Source: Marinimicrobium hydrolyticum (GTDB lineage: Bacteria; Pseudomonadota; Gammaproteobacteria; Pseudomonadales; Cellvibrionaceae). From it: 64,000 nt of DNA. Below the pieces are notes generated by a model, which worked only from the letters and a program-made list of their open reading frames with translations, searched no databases and was not told the DNA's origin. The position numbers and the translations under genes are program-made. The stretch is from assembly GCF_030848505.1 (NCBI RefSeq), contig NZ_JAVDDU010000008.1, forward strand, positions 1 through 64,000, given 5' to 3'. This document shows positions 34,697 to 44,556 of the stretch, one piece after another. Position 1 is the stretch's first letter, and every line of letters begins with the position of its first letter.

Positions 34697-35818
34697 ATGG
34701 CCAAGCGCATGATCCTGATGCTGGTTGCTGTGGGAATACTGTTCGGCGGTATCTTCGGATACAAGGCCGTCGGCAATTACTTTATGAACCAGTTTTTTGA
34801 CGACATGCCGGTGGCGCCAGCAACCATTACGGCCACCGAGGTTACAGAAGCCGAGTGGCGGCCCGAGGCTACGGCTGTGGGTACGTTTATGGCGGTGAAC
34901 GGCGCTCAACTAACCAGCGAGGCGAACGGCATCGTTACCGGTATTCACTTTGAAAACGGCGCTCGGGTCACTCAAGGGCAACGCCTGGTATCCATGGATA
35001 TTGAAGCCGATGAAGCGGAATTGGAGCGTTTGCAAGCGGTAGAACGCCTGGCTCTGGTTGAGCTGAACCGCCATGAACGGCTCTATCGGGAAAACAACAT
35101 CTCCGAGTCAGAACTGCAGCGGCGCGAAAGCGAAGCCGCCCAGGCCAGCGCGGCAGTAAAAACTCAGGAAGCGCGCATTCGCCAAAAGACTATTCGCGCT
35201 CCCTTCGATGGTATCTCCGGCATTCGCCAAGTTAACTTGGGGCAGTACGTAGGTGCCGGCAGCCCGGTGGTTTCTGTCCAGTCTCTGGATCCCATCTTTT
35301 TGAATTTCACTTTACCGGAACGTCGCCTGCCTTTGCTGCATGTGGGCCAGCAGGTCAATGCTCGGGCAGACGCTTACCCAGAAACCACCTTTACCGGTGA
35401 GATCACGGCCATAGAGCCCTCCATTCAGGAATCCACTCGCACCTTCCTGGTGCAAGCGACTTTTGCCAACGCTGATTTGCTTCTGCGCCCCGGCATGTTT
35501 GGTCGAGCTCAGGTGGATATCGGTGAGCCGGATACCGTTAAGCTGGTGCCTCAGACGGCTATTCAGTTCAACCCCTATGGCAACTCCGTCTTTATCATTC
35601 GCGAGGATGACGATGGAACCCTGCGCTCACACCAGCGCTTTGTCATGACGGGTGAACGTCGCGGTGACCTGATTACCGTGGTGGACGGCCTGGAAGTGGG
35701 CGACCGCATTGCCACCTCCGGACTGTTGAAGTTGCGCACTGGGTCGGTGGTTATCATCAGCGACAACGGTGACGTCGCACCCACGGCTGAGCTGGATCCG
35801 CAGCCAGAGAATCAATAG
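34697..35818 (+). CDS. RND efflux periplasmic adaptor
   Basis: 373 residues. An N-terminal anchor (MILMLVAVGILFGGIFGYKA), then the RND adaptor pattern: TAVGTFMAVNGAQLTSEANG, the lipoyl half FENGARVTQGQRLVSMD, a short alpha hairpin (about 105-160), the lipoyl half IRAPFDGISGIRQVNLGQYV, and the barrel block FTLPERRLP. It joins the inner-membrane pump encoded 11 bp downstream to an outer-membrane channel. AGGGAGA precedes ATG 34697. No channel or regulator gene lies next to it. Cargo not predictable. Confidence 0.9.
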   Translation: MAKRMILMLVAVGILFGGIFGYKAVGNYFMNQFFDDMPVAPATITATEVTEAEWRPEATAVGTFMAVNGAQLTSEANGIVTGIHFENGARVTQGQRLVSMDIEADEAELERLQAVERLALVELNRHERLYRENNISESELQRRESEAAQASAAVKTQEARIRQKTIRAPFDGISGIRQVNLGQYVGAGSPVVSVQSLDPIFLNFTLPERRLPLLHVGQQVNARADAYPETTFTGEITAIEPSIQESTRTFLVQATFANADLLLRPGMFGRAQVDIGEPDTVKLVPQTAIQFNPYGNSVFIIREDDDGTLRSHQRFVMTGERRGDLITVVDGLEVGDRIATSGLLKLRTGSVVIISDNGDVAPTAELDPQPENQ

Positions 35819-35829
35819 GGAGATCACCC

Positions 35830-38800
35830 ATGCGCTTTACTGATGTATTTATCCGCAAGCCAGTTTTGGCTTCGGTGGTGAGCCTGTTTATTCTGCTGCT
35901 GGGCATACGTGCCGGTATGGACATGAACGTGCGCCAGTTTCCCGAAGTTCAGAATGCCGTGGTCAACATTACCACTACCTATATTGGTGCCGATGCCGAT
36001 TTGATTCAGGGCTTTATCACCGCGCCCATGGAGCGGGAAGTGGCGGCTGCTGAAGGCATTGACTACATCGTGTCCAACTCTTCCGCTGGCGTGAGCAATG
36101 TTCAGGCTTACCTGCGCCTAGACTACGATCCCAACGAGGCTTTGACTCAGATCGCCGCGCGGGTAAATGCCCTGCGTTCCGATTTGCCGGAAAACGCTTT
36201 GGACCCGGTAGTGACTTTGTCAGTGGGTCAGCAGACCGCTGCCATGTACTTGTCGTTCTACAGTGACGTGCTGGATGCGAATCAGATCACCGATTATCTG
36301 GTACGAGTGATCGAGCCGCAGTTGGCCACCATTCCCGGCGTACAGAGTGCTAGCATTTTGGGTGGGCGCACGTTCGCTATGCGCATTTGGCTGGACCCGG
36401 CGCGTATGGCTTCCCTGGGTGTAACCGGGCAGGATGTGGCCGCTTCACTGCGCGCCAATAATGTGTTGGCAGCCTTGGGGCGAACCAAAGGCCAAATGGT
36501 CGCGATCGACTTGAACGCCGGTACCGATTTACGCAGCGTGGAAGAGTTTGAGCAACTGGTGGTGCGCGGGGAAAACGGCGCCTTGGTGCGGTTGCAGGAA
36601 GTCGCTGAGGTAGAGCTGGGCGCAGAGAATTACGAGAGCTCTGTCAGCTTCAATGGCAAATCGGCCACCTTTATGGGCATTGAAGTGGCGCCGGATGCCA
36701 ATGCGTTGGATGTCATCGCGGACGTGCATGATGTTTGGAATAACTCCATTCTGCCTCAGTTGCCGGAAGGCCTGGAAGCGGACATGCCGTACGACTCCAC
36801 CGAGTACATTGAAAACGCCATTAACGAGGTGATGATCACCATCGTTTTGGCATTGATCATTGTGATTCTGGTGATCTACGCATTCTTGGGCTCCATACGC
36901 AGCGTGATTATTCCCGCCGTGGCTGTACCTCTGTCTTTGATCGGTACTTTGTTTCTGATATGGATGATGGGTTTTTCCATCAACTTGCTGACTCTATTGG
37001 CCATGGTTTTGGCCATCGGCATTGTGGTGGATGATGCCATCATCATGTTGGAAAACATTCAGCGCCACATAGAAGAGGGCATGTCTCGCATGGATGCCTC
37101 GATTCTAGGTGCCCGGCAACTCGCCTGGCCGGTGGTGGCCATGTCCACAACGTTGATCGCCGTATTTATCCCGTTGGGTTTTATGGGCGGGCTGACCGGT
37201 ATTTTGTTTGTGGAATTTGCTTTCACCCTGGCGGCCACCGTCATTTTGTCGGGTGTGGTGGCGCTGACGCTGTCGCCCATGATGTGTTCCCGTATTTTGC
37301 GATCACGCAAAGAAGCGCACGAGCGGCCTAAGTTTGAAGCCTGGTTGGACGACCGCTTTAACCGTTTGCGAGAGGGCTATCAGAAGCGCTTGCACGGGGC
37401 CCTGAACGCTCAACCGGTGATGCTGACGTTCGCGGTGATTATTCTCGCCTCCTGTTACTTTTTGTTTGTCACCAGCCCCACCGAACTGGAGCCGGCGGAA
37501 GATCAGGGTTTTGTCTTCACCATCGGTGAGGCGGACAGTTACGCGACCTTGGACTACACCGAGCGCAACAGCGCCCAGTACATCCAACTGCTGGACAACG
37601 TTCCTGAAATTGAAAACCTGTTCATTATTAACGGTTTCAACGGCACCAACACTGCTGGTGCCGGTATTGTGTTGGCGCCTTGGAGCGACCGGAGTCGCAC
37701 AACTCAAGAAGTTCTGGATAACGATATTCAGCCATTTCTTAGTTCAATCCCAGGGCTGAATATTTTCGCTATTGTTCCGCCGTCCTTGCCTTCCCCTGGT
37801 GGTGGTACACCGGTTGAATTCGTGATTGGTTCGACTCAATCCTACGAAGCCTTGCAAGAAGTGGCCGCGACCGTGATTGGCCGCGCCATGGAAAGCGGAC
37901 GGTTTATCTTTATGGATACTAACCTGAAGATTGACCGCCCGCGTCAAACGGTACATATCGACCGGGATAAAGCCGCACTGATGGGTGTGAGCATGCAGCA
38001 GGCGGCCGCCGACTTGGGCAGCATGACCGGCGGTGGATTTGTAGGCCGCTTCTCTCTGGATAACCGTTCCTATCGTGTAATTCCGCAGGTGGAGCGTGGC
38101 GAGCGGTTGAATCCGGAACAGCTCAACAACTATTACACTCGCAACCGCGAGGGCGAACTGGTACCCATGTCTTCCATTATTCGTCTGGAAGAGTCAGTAC
38201 AACCGAGACGGTTGAGCGGTTTTCAGCAACTGAATGCGGTAACCATTTCTGGCGTTCCCCGACCGGGTGTGCAGTTGGGTGAAGCACTGGATATTCTGGA
38301 CAGCATTGCTGCGGAAACGCTACCCGACGGATTTATGGTGGATTATGCCGGGCAGTCTCGCCAGTTTAGAGCGGAAGGTGAGCAGATGGTGGCGACCTTC
38401 TTCTTCGCACTGCTGGTGATCTTCTTGGTGCTGGCGGCGCAGTTTGAATCTTTCCGTAACTCCATCATCATTCTGGTGACGGTACCCTTGAGTATTTGTG
38501 GCGCCTTGATCTTTATCAGTCTCGGTATTACCACTTTAAATATCTACACACAGGTGGGCTTGCTGACGCTGATTGGTTTGATTGCCAAGCACGGTATTTT
38601 GATTGTGGAATTTGCCAACAAATTGCAGTTGGAGGGGCGCTCTAAACGAGAGGCCATTGAAGAGGCGACGGCCATTCGTTTGCGGCCCATTTTGATGACC
38701 ACAGCGGCGACTGTGCTGGCGATGGTGCCTCTGTTATACGCAACTGGCGCTGGCGCGGCATCCCGCTTTGCTATGGGTGTGGTCATTGCCAGCGGTATGA

Positions 38801-38907
38801 CCATTGGCACGGCATTCACGCTGTTTGTGGTGCCATCCGTATACCTCTGGCTGGCGCGGGATTTCTCCAAAGAGCTGGCGAGCGAAGGTGAAGCTCAACC
38901 TGCGTAA
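35830..38907 (+). CDS. RND (HAE1-type) multidrug efflux pump
   Basis: 1025 residues, typical for the AcrB/MexB-like class. MRFTDVFIRKPVLASVVSLF is the standard start with the first membrane helix. Helix IV carries the proton-relay pair in VLAIGIVVDDAIIMLENIQRH; two large periplasmic loops contain the porter and docking domains; the end has FVVPSVYLWLARD. Twelve membrane helices are expected. The type is closer to the MexF/VexF-like single-pump systems than to the heteromeric MdtBC. Followed by a strong terminator (38935-38962). Confidence 0.92.
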   Translation: MRFTDVFIRKPVLASVVSLFILLLGIRAGMDMNVRQFPEVQNAVVNITTTYIGADADLIQGFITAPMEREVAAAEGIDYIVSNSSAGVSNVQAYLRLDYDPNEALTQIAARVNALRSDLPENALDPVVTLSVGQQTAAMYLSFYSDVLDANQITDYLVRVIEPQLATIPGVQSASILGGRTFAMRIWLDPARMASLGVTGQDVAASLRANNVLAALGRTKGQMVAIDLNAGTDLRSVEEFEQLVVRGENGALVRLQEVAEVELGAENYESSVSFNGKSATFMGIEVAPDANALDVIADVHDVWNNSILPQLPEGLEADMPYDSTEYIENAINEVMITIVLALIIVILVIYAFLGSIRSVIIPAVAVPLSLIGTLFLIWMMGFSINLLTLLAMVLAIGIVVDDAIIMLENIQRHIEEGMSRMDASILGARQLAWPVVAMSTTLIAVFIPLGFMGGLTGILFVEFAFTLAATVILSGVVALTLSPMMCSRILRSRKEAHERPKFEAWLDDRFNRLREGYQKRLHGALNAQPVMLTFAVIILASCYFLFVTSPTELEPAEDQGFVFTIGEADSYATLDYTERNSAQYIQLLDNVPEIENLFIINGFNGTNTAGAGIVLAPWSDRSRTTQEVLDNDIQPFLSSIPGLNIFAIVPPSLPSPGGGTPVEFVIGSTQSYEALQEVAATVIGRAMESGRFIFMDTNLKIDRPRQTVHIDRDKAALMGVSMQQAAADLGSMTGGGFVGRFSLDNRSYRVIPQVERGERLNPEQLNNYYTRNREGELVPMSSIIRLEESVQPRRLSGFQQLNAVTISGVPRPGVQLGEALDILDSIAAETLPDGFMVDYAGQSRQFRAEGEQMVATFFFALLVIFLVLAAQFESFRNSIIILVTVPLSICGALIFISLGITTLNIYTQVGLLTLIGLIAKHGILIVEFANKLQLEGRSKREAIEEATAIRLRPILMTTAATVLAMVPLLYATGAGAASRFAMGVVIASGMTIGTAFTLFVVPSVYLWLARDFSKELASEGEAQPA

Positions 38908-38934
38908 AAGTTTTCAATGAGTGAGCATTTTTGT

Positions 38935-38962
38935 GCCCGGCTTTATCGCCGGGCTTTTTTTT
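38935..38962 (+). terminator. Rho-independent terminator of the RND operon
   Basis: GCCCGGC (38935-38941), a six-base loop, GCCGGGC (38948-38954), then eight T. A perfect 7-bp GC stem with an immediate T-run, 27 bases after the pump stop codon. Confidence 0.92.
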
Positions 38963-39015
38963 GCTCGAACGGTTTTGATTCTGTCATACTGAAGCCCACA
39001 AAAAGAGGAGCAAGT

Positions 39016-39285
39016 ATGGCTTGGATACTGGCGGTATTGACTCTTCCGGCTGCTTTTTACGCGCATTATCGTTTGCCCGAGTATTCGGAAGGAAAGGCAG
39101 CACTTTGGTTTACACGACTTTTTCTCATCGGTTTGGGGCTTGGTTTTGGATGGGCGGTGAGCGTGCGTTATTTTCCCGTCATGGGAGAATGGAATCAATT
39201 GTGGGTATTCTTATCGGCATTTGGGGTAGCACACATTCCCGCTGCGGGCGTACTGTTGATTAAGCACATTCGCCGGCACTCCTGA
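39016..39285 (+). CDS. Small three-helix membrane protein
   Basis: 89 residues from ATG 39016. The frame is open from 38917, but that part covers the terminator, while AGAGGAG precedes 39016. Three hydrophobic helices (about 1-15, 27-45 and 60-80) with a central basic loop. I do not recognise the family. It stands alone between the RND operon and the redoxin gene, 146 bp before the latter, on the same strand. Confidence 0.55.
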   Translation: MAWILAVLTLPAAFYAHYRLPEYSEGKAALWFTRLFLIGLGLGFGWAVSVRYFPVMGEWNQLWVFLSAFGVAHIPAAGVLLIKHIRRHS

Positions 39286-39431
39286 CCAAGGGATCAAACC
39301 CATGCGGTTTCTCGTGCCCGGCCAATTTGTTAGACTGTTCTCCAAATCTTCCCTGGCGACACTCGCTGGGCGCAGTTGCGCCGCGCATTTTCAAGCTGGG
39401 CGCCAAAACCGAGTTCAAATGGAGATGTGCA

Positions 39432-40040
39432 ATGAAACGCTTTTTGCCGGCTATAAACCTTCCTCTTATCGCTCTATTGGTTTCCACAATAACGCCCACG
39501 ATGGTATCGGCCAACGCGGTAGCACCAGGGGAAGCGGCACCCGCATTTCGGGCTACTGACGCGGCCGGTCAATCACATACCTTGAGCGAATACATTGGCA
39601 ACTGGATTGTGCTGGAGTGGTTTAATCCCGAATGCTCTGAGGTTCAGGAGTACTATAGCGAGGGATTGTTGCCTGAGTTGCAAACTCATTACCAAGAGCA
39701 AGGCGTGGTCTGGTTAACCATCATTTCAGAGGGGCGCAATGGCGACGATTACCTGGAAGCGGATGAAACTCTGGAAGTAGCCGAGGAGATGGGCTTAGCA
39801 GCGAGCGCGCCCGTACTGCGCGATACCGCCGGTGTGATGGGCCGCGCCTTTGGTGCTCAGGTAACGCCGCACATGTACGTTATCAATCCACAAGGTGTTC
39901 TGATGTACACAGGTGCCTTGACCGACACGGGATCACCCGACGGTGAAAATTACTTGGTTGAAGCCCTGGAAGCGGCAATGGCGGGAGAAGAAGTGCCCAT
40001 GTCAGCGACGCGTCCGCAAGGGTGTACTATCGATTTCTGA
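39432..40040 (+). CDS. Exported redoxin (AhpC/TSA-type thioredoxin fold)
   Basis: 202 residues from ATG 39432 (GGAG just upstream; the frame extends further but without a signal). Signal peptide MKRFLPAINLPLIALLVSTI, cut near SANA. The mature part is a thioredoxin-fold redoxin: APAFRATDAAGQSHTLSEY, then WIVLEWFNPECSEVQEYY with one Cys, APVLRDTAGVMGRAFGAQVTP with the cis-Pro loop, and a closing GCTIDF. The family usually has a single active-site Cys at this position and a C-terminal Cys, as here. Probable periplasmic thiol or peroxide chemistry; substrate unknown. Confidence 0.75.
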   Translation: MKRFLPAINLPLIALLVSTITPTMVSANAVAPGEAAPAFRATDAAGQSHTLSEYIGNWIVLEWFNPECSEVQEYYSEGLLPELQTHYQEQGVVWLTIISEGRNGDDYLEADETLEVAEEMGLAASAPVLRDTAGVMGRAFGAQVTPHMYVINPQGVLMYTGALTDTGSPDGENYLVEALEAAMAGEEVPMSATRPQGCTIDF

Positions 40041-40135
40041 TCAGTAAGCAGCAACGGTCTCGCCCCAGTTTTAAATATCAGGAACCGAAAAAATTTTCTC
40101 CTAGCGAGTACTTCGTAAGAGGAGTCCCGGGCGCT

Positions 40136-40294
40136 TCCCAGGAGGCTTTTCGAAAACGCCGTAGACCTCGTCCCTACGCGCTCCCGGCGCTTCGGGACAC
40201 TCCTCACTTCCCTGTGAGTCGTTCATGGGGGCTCTCCCACCGGGGCGCCGGCCGCAAGCTCCCTCTTGTGAGAGTTTCGAAAAGCCTCCTGGGA
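40136..40294. repeat. Structured repeat element, arms type A (reverse orientation)
   Basis: Bounded by TCCCAGGAGGCTTTTCGAAA (40136-40155 and on) and its inverted copy at 40274-40294, one base apart from perfect over 21. The interior (about 40158-40273) is the reverse complement of the interior of the element at 48325-48591, although the outer arms differ completely. It sits between the convergent redoxin and acetyl-CoA hydrolase genes. Confidence 0.75.
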
Positions 40295-40295
40295 A

Positions 40296-40490
40296 TCGCC
40301 TCCGTTGCCGCAACTAAGGCATTCTTTTGGGTTTGAGAAAAGAACGCCATAGTCTGAGAATGCTGGGGGCGTGCAGGGTGAGTGTTCAGCAAGCCTCAAA
40401 AGAGGGACCTTTTGAGGCAGTCCCCAGGGAGGGGTTCACGACGTTTGCTGAACACTCACCCTGCGCGCCCCTTGGGCTTGCTTACGAAGC
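40296..40490. repeat. Structured repeat element, arms type B, interior mostly deleted
   Basis: Shares both flanks with the element at 48325-48591: the lead TCGCCTCCGTTGCCGCAACT, a GGCATTCTT...AAGAACGCC hairpin, and the inverted arms at 40365-40392 and 40445-40471 (core GCAGGGTGAGTGTTCAGCAA). Only about 50 bp of interior remains here against about 120 bp in the other copy. It is immediately next to a type A element in the opposite orientation. Confidence 0.75.
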
Positions 40491-40549
40491 TATTCCGGCC
40501 ACTTTTCCCAGGAAGCAACAGACGCTTCCTAGAAGTCTTTTTGAAACAA

Positions 40550-42427
40550 CTACTCGTCCATATTTGCCAGCAAAAGCGCGCGATACAGGCGCTCTTTCAT
40601 ACTGCTGGGCCGGGCCAACTGCATGCGTTCCAAACTGTTGTTCATGCGCTCGGTAGGTTCCCGGCGTAGACCTTTGAACACCATTTGCATCAGAGCCGTT
40701 TTGTTGCCCACCTGTGGTGCCAACTTCGCTAGCGCGGCCGCCAGATGCTCTTCCACTTGTGTTAAGCCACTGCCAAGCGGGAAGTGCGGCAACTGACCGG
40801 CTTCACGCGCGGGTTCCAGAGCTTTGGAAACGCGCTCTGGCGTGTTAACGCAGAAGGCATCCGGAATTTGGTATTCGCGCGGTAACTTGCCCGCTTTTTT
40901 GGCGCCTTGAAGCAACTCCATTTGAAAGCGTGAGTCGGTGATGTTCAACAGGGCGGCTATGACTTCTGCATCGCTTTTCCCGCGTAAATCCGCAATACCG
41001 TATTCCGTAATGACGATGTCTCGCAAATGTCGGGGAATGGTGGTGTGACCATAGCTGGGGATAATGTTGGACGTTACCTTGCCCGCTTTAGTGCGTGTGG
41101 CGGGCACGGTAATTACGGAACGCGCTCCGTTGAGCGCAAACGCCTGAGATACAAAATTGTACTGACCGCCTACGCCGCTGACCACACGGCCATCTTCCAG
41201 CCCGTCAGACACCACGGCTCCATTTAAGGTGACTTTCATGGCGCTGTTGATAAAGCGCGCGCCGGTGCGTCCTTCGCGCTTGTGCATTTCGTCGCCGTAC
41301 AATTGATTGGTGAAAGACACCGGCATCATTTGAATCTTGGCGCGTAGCTCCGGGCCGAGCTCCTCCAGTACTTGGTAAAACACCGGGCTACCGACAAAGA
41401 AAGCACCATGCACAAGCGCACCGTCTACCTGCCGTTTAATCACCTTTGCCTGTATCATTTTTAAAAAGCCTTCGACGACCATTTCTGTTAGGCCGTAAAG
41501 TCCAGCGGAGAAAGGTGCACGGTACTTGGATAGCGGTGCAGGTCGGTCGTCATTGAGTCGATCGAGCAGGTCATTGAAGGTGGGCGATTGTAGCTGGCGT
41601 AAGATCAACGCCTGACTGATGGCATCCCCGGTTGAACCAATCCCAATTTGTAACGTGCCGCCATCGGGTATCAAACTGGCCGCGTGCAAACCTATGGCGT
41701 AATCACTGTCCGGCACGGGTTTGTGCGGCGGCATAAACAACGGAAACTCGTAGTTGTCGCCGTGCAGTATATAATCGAAATCCGACGCCGGGCGATCGGC
41801 CTGACCACCGAGAAAGGGCAGGCGGCTATTGACTTGACCAACACTGATAACCGACACGCGCCCCAGGCGTTTTAGGCGCAGTAGGTCGGCACTGATGTCC
41901 GGATTACAGCTTAGGCTGTACCGATCGGCCTCCTTGCCGGGCTTGGCATCATCCGAGGGACTGACCAACTGGAGAATAAGGTTTACGCCGGCCTGCAAGA
42001 GGTTATCCAGCGCGTGAGTGTAGTTAACGGAGATGTGGGCCTGCTGTGCGCTGTCGCTGTTCAGCCATCGACCTGGCTGCAGAAAGAAATCCCGCACTTG
42101 AACGTTTTCCGGCAAGGTGCCCGCCCGTAAATCTTTGGCGTAGTCCAGTGCCGGGTAGTCATCGAAAAGGCGCTCAGCGATAGGGGCGAGAAAACGTTGC
42201 TCCAGATTGCTGCCGCCTTTGGGGGCTTCCAGGGTCAGGGCGGTGTAAATGCTTAAGGAGAGCTCACTGTCTTCCTTAGCCCGCTTATACAAAGCGTTGA
42301 TGATATGGTTGGCTTTGCCCAAACCCAAGGGTAAGCCAACCACCACTTTTCTCCCCAATCGCTCGACAATGGTATCAACCAGGGCTTCGACATCCTCATA
42401 AATCGTTGGTCGATTATCAGTCGTCAT
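40550..42427 (-). CDS. Acetyl-CoA hydrolase/transferase family protein
   Basis: 625 residues from ATG 42427. A longer frame exists but runs deep into fadJ; GGGAG stands before this start, and the start overlaps the fadJ stop by 11 bp. The protein matches the acetyl-CoA hydrolase / CoA transferase fold: GLPLGLGKANHIINALYKRA near the N-terminus, PDGGTLQIGIGSTGDAISQA in the middle, and late GVGGQYNFVSQAF, PSYGHTTIPRHLRDIVITEY-GIADLRG, which carries the family's active-site region. It probably hydrolyses or transfers acyl-CoA products of beta-oxidation, given the operon with fadI and fadJ. Confidence 0.85.
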   Translation of the reverse strand: MTTDNRPTIYEDVEALVDTIVERLGRKVVVGLPLGLGKANHIINALYKRAKEDSELSLSIYTALTLEAPKGGSNLEQRFLAPIAERLFDDYPALDYAKDLRAGTLPENVQVRDFFLQPGRWLNSDSAQQAHISVNYTHALDNLLQAGVNLILQLVSPSDDAKPGKEADRYSLSCNPDISADLLRLKRLGRVSVISVGQVNSRLPFLGGQADRPASDFDYILHGDNYEFPLFMPPHKPVPDSDYAIGLHAASLIPDGGTLQIGIGSTGDAISQALILRQLQSPTFNDLLDRLNDDRPAPLSKYRAPFSAGLYGLTEMVVEGFLKMIQAKVIKRQVDGALVHGAFFVGSPVFYQVLEELGPELRAKIQMMPVSFTNQLYGDEMHKREGRTGARFINSAMKVTLNGAVVSDGLEDGRVVSGVGGQYNFVSQAFALNGARSVITVPATRTKAGKVTSNIIPSYGHTTIPRHLRDIVITEYGIADLRGKSDAEVIAALLNITDSRFQMELLQGAKKAGKLPREYQIPDAFCVNTPERVSKALEPAREAGQLPHFPLGSGLTQVEEHLAAALAKLAPQVGNKTALMQMVFKGLRREPTERMNNSLERMQLARPSSMKERLYRALLLANMDE

Positions 42428-44543
42428 CGGGCTCTTTCTCCCATCCTGAGTCCGGCGCGAAACGTTCGCCATGCAACTGTTCCAGTGATTGCAGGCTGGC
42501 TTTGACATCCGAGTAGCCACGATTACGAGCGTAATGCATGGGGCCACCCCGGAAGGGCGCAAAACCGGTACCGAAAATCATGGCACCGTCGAGCAGGTCC
42601 GCGTCCTGAATTACGCCTTCACGCAAGCACGCCATGCAAGCGTTGAGCATGGGCAGTATCAAGCGATCAAGGGTATCCTCGGGTGCTTTGGGCGGATCCT
42701 GTTTTTTATCCGGCTTGCCGTCTTTCCAACGGTATAAGCCCGCATCCGTTTTGCGCCCCAGTTCGCCGTTGTCGACTTTTTTACTCAGCCAGCCGGGTGT
42801 CTGGGGCATATCGTTGTCCAGGCGTTCGCGCAACATGTCGGCTACGCCAAGACAAATATCCAGGCCAACTTGATCCGCCAGTTCAATCGGCCCCATGGGC
42901 ATGCCGAAATCCAGCGCGACTTGATCGATGCTTTCTGCCGCCATGCCTTCATCGAGCATGACTAACGCTTCCATCAGATAAGGCGTTAGGGCACGGTTCA
43001 CCAAAAATCCGGGTGCGCTGGTGACGGGAGCAGGAAGCCGGGAAATCTGCCCCACAAAAGCTCGAGCTCGTGCCAGTGTTTCCTTACTGGCTTTAGAGTG
43101 TTCCACAACTTCCACCAGCTGCATTAGGGCGACCGGGTTAAAAAAGTGTACCCCCACCATGCGGCTCGGATCTTTTAAGCCTTCCTGCAGTTGCTCCAAG
43201 GGAATGCTTGAGGTGTTGGTGGCCAAGATCGCGCCGGGTTTCATGCGGGGTTCAATGTCCGCAAATACCTTGTGCTTGATGTCAATTTTCTCTGGCACGG
43301 CCTCCAGCACCAAATCCGCTTGGGCGACGCCGATGTTGTGAAAATCTGGAATCAAACGATCTAAAACATCGCGGGTATCGGCCTTGGAGAGGTGTTTTTT
43401 CTTGCAAAGGTCTGCGGTTTTACCAACGGCTTTGGCAATGGTTTCCGCCTGCATATCGAAAAGAGTTACACGCAGGCCCTGCACAGCACACCAACCGGCA
43501 ATATCGCCACCCATGGCACCGGCACCGATCACATGCACATGGCGAATCGGCTCCGGTGTGGGTCCATCTGAGCCTTTGTTGGCCGCCAGCGCTTTCATTT
43601 TTTCACGCAAGAAAAATATACGCACGAGATTGCGCGAGGTGTCGGTGGCCATCAAATGCGCGAAGGAGGTGATCTCCTCCTGCAGCCAGGTGCGCGCACT
43701 GCCACCTTGCTCTTCCCATAGGGTAATCAACGCTTCCGGCGCAGGATAGTGCTGCGGCGGCGCTTTCTCGGCGGCCTGAGAGCGCATTTTTTTAGCGGCC
43801 AGGGAGCGCACCCAGCGAATGTTAAACACGCTGGAGCGCAAACCGGATTTGCGTTGTTTGATCTTCCCCTCAATCGCCGCTTCAATGGCGTTGTCCAGGT
43901 GCCGCTCTTCCACCAGCTGGTCAATGATGCCAAGCGATTTGGCTTTTTTGTCGCGGGTGTTTTTGCCGGTCAACATCATGGTCATGGCGGCGAGTGGGTC
44001 GATTAGCTGACACAATCTCAAAGTGCCGCCCAGGCCCGGGTGCAAACCCAGCATAATTTCCGGTAGCCCGACTGTGGATCCGGGTACGGCCATTCGGTAA
44101 TCACAGCATAAGGCCAGCTCAAGGCCACCACCCAAAGCTTGGCCGTGAATCACGGCCACGGTCGGGCAGGGCAGGTCTACCAGTTTTTGTGCTACGGCGT
44201 GTGCCGCACCCAATTTACTGGCAACTTCCTCTTCACTGTTCAGGTGACGGAATTCTTTTATGTCCGCGCCAACGCAAAAACTACCGGGTTTAGCTGAGCG
44301 GAGTACTAAGGCTGTGGGAGTATCGTTGTGCAGGCTATCGAGTACTTCATCCAGTTCTTGCAAAAGGTCTTCAGACAGTACGTTAACGCTCGAGTCTTTT
44401 TTGTCCATGAGTAGCCATGCCACGCCTTGTGCGTCGCGGGCTAGCTGCCAATTCTTCCAATGGCCGGTTGCGGCGGGAGCGTCTTTAAATGGCCCCAGCT
44501 CGACGCTGCGAGCTTTGAGGGCAGAGTACAATTTGCCGGTCAT
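42417..44543 (-). CDS. fadJ: FadJ-type multifunctional beta-oxidation subunit
   Basis: 708 residues, close to FadJ (about 714). The N-terminal enoyl-CoA hydratase domain has both catalytic Glu: Glu142 in ALGGGLELALCCDYR and Glu162 in LPEIMLGLHPGLGG. From about 334 the 3-hydroxyacyl-CoA dehydrogenase follows, with the NAD loop VIGAGAMGGDIAG (338-350), ATNTSSIPLEQL and the catalytic His in GVHFFNPV, then the C-terminal domains. It works with FadI, encoded 13 bp upstream, to degrade fatty acids. It overlaps the acetyl-CoA hydrolase start. Confidence 0.88.
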   Translation of the reverse strand: MTGKLYSALKARSVELGPFKDAPAATGHWKNWQLARDAQGVAWLLMDKKDSSVNVLSEDLLQELDEVLDSLHNDTPTALVLRSAKPGSFCVGADIKEFRHLNSEEEVASKLGAAHAVAQKLVDLPCPTVAVIHGQALGGGLELALCCDYRMAVPGSTVGLPEIMLGLHPGLGGTLRLCQLIDPLAAMTMMLTGKNTRDKKAKSLGIIDQLVEERHLDNAIEAAIEGKIKQRKSGLRSSVFNIRWVRSLAAKKMRSQAAEKAPPQHYPAPEALITLWEEQGGSARTWLQEEITSFAHLMATDTSRNLVRIFFLREKMKALAANKGSDGPTPEPIRHVHVIGAGAMGGDIAGWCAVQGLRVTLFDMQAETIAKAVGKTADLCKKKHLSKADTRDVLDRLIPDFHNIGVAQADLVLEAVPEKIDIKHKVFADIEPRMKPGAILATNTSSIPLEQLQEGLKDPSRMVGVHFFNPVALMQLVEVVEHSKASKETLARARAFVGQISRLPAPVTSAPGFLVNRALTPYLMEALVMLDEGMAAESIDQVALDFGMPMGPIELADQVGLDICLGVADMLRERLDNDMPQTPGWLSKKVDNGELGRKTDAGLYRWKDGKPDKKQDPPKAPEDTLDRLILPMLNACMACLREGVIQDADLLDGAMIFGTGFAPFRGGPMHYARNRGYSDVKASLQSLEQLHGERFAPDSGWEKEPDDD

Positions 44544-44556
44544 ATCAGCTCTTCTC

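Noticed and set aside
40022-40669. Several open frames on both strands in the repeat region (for example one starting MAFFSQTQ on the minus strand).
   Set aside because: They follow the inverted repeats, recur at 48.1-48.6 kb with the repeat, and lack ribosome sites.
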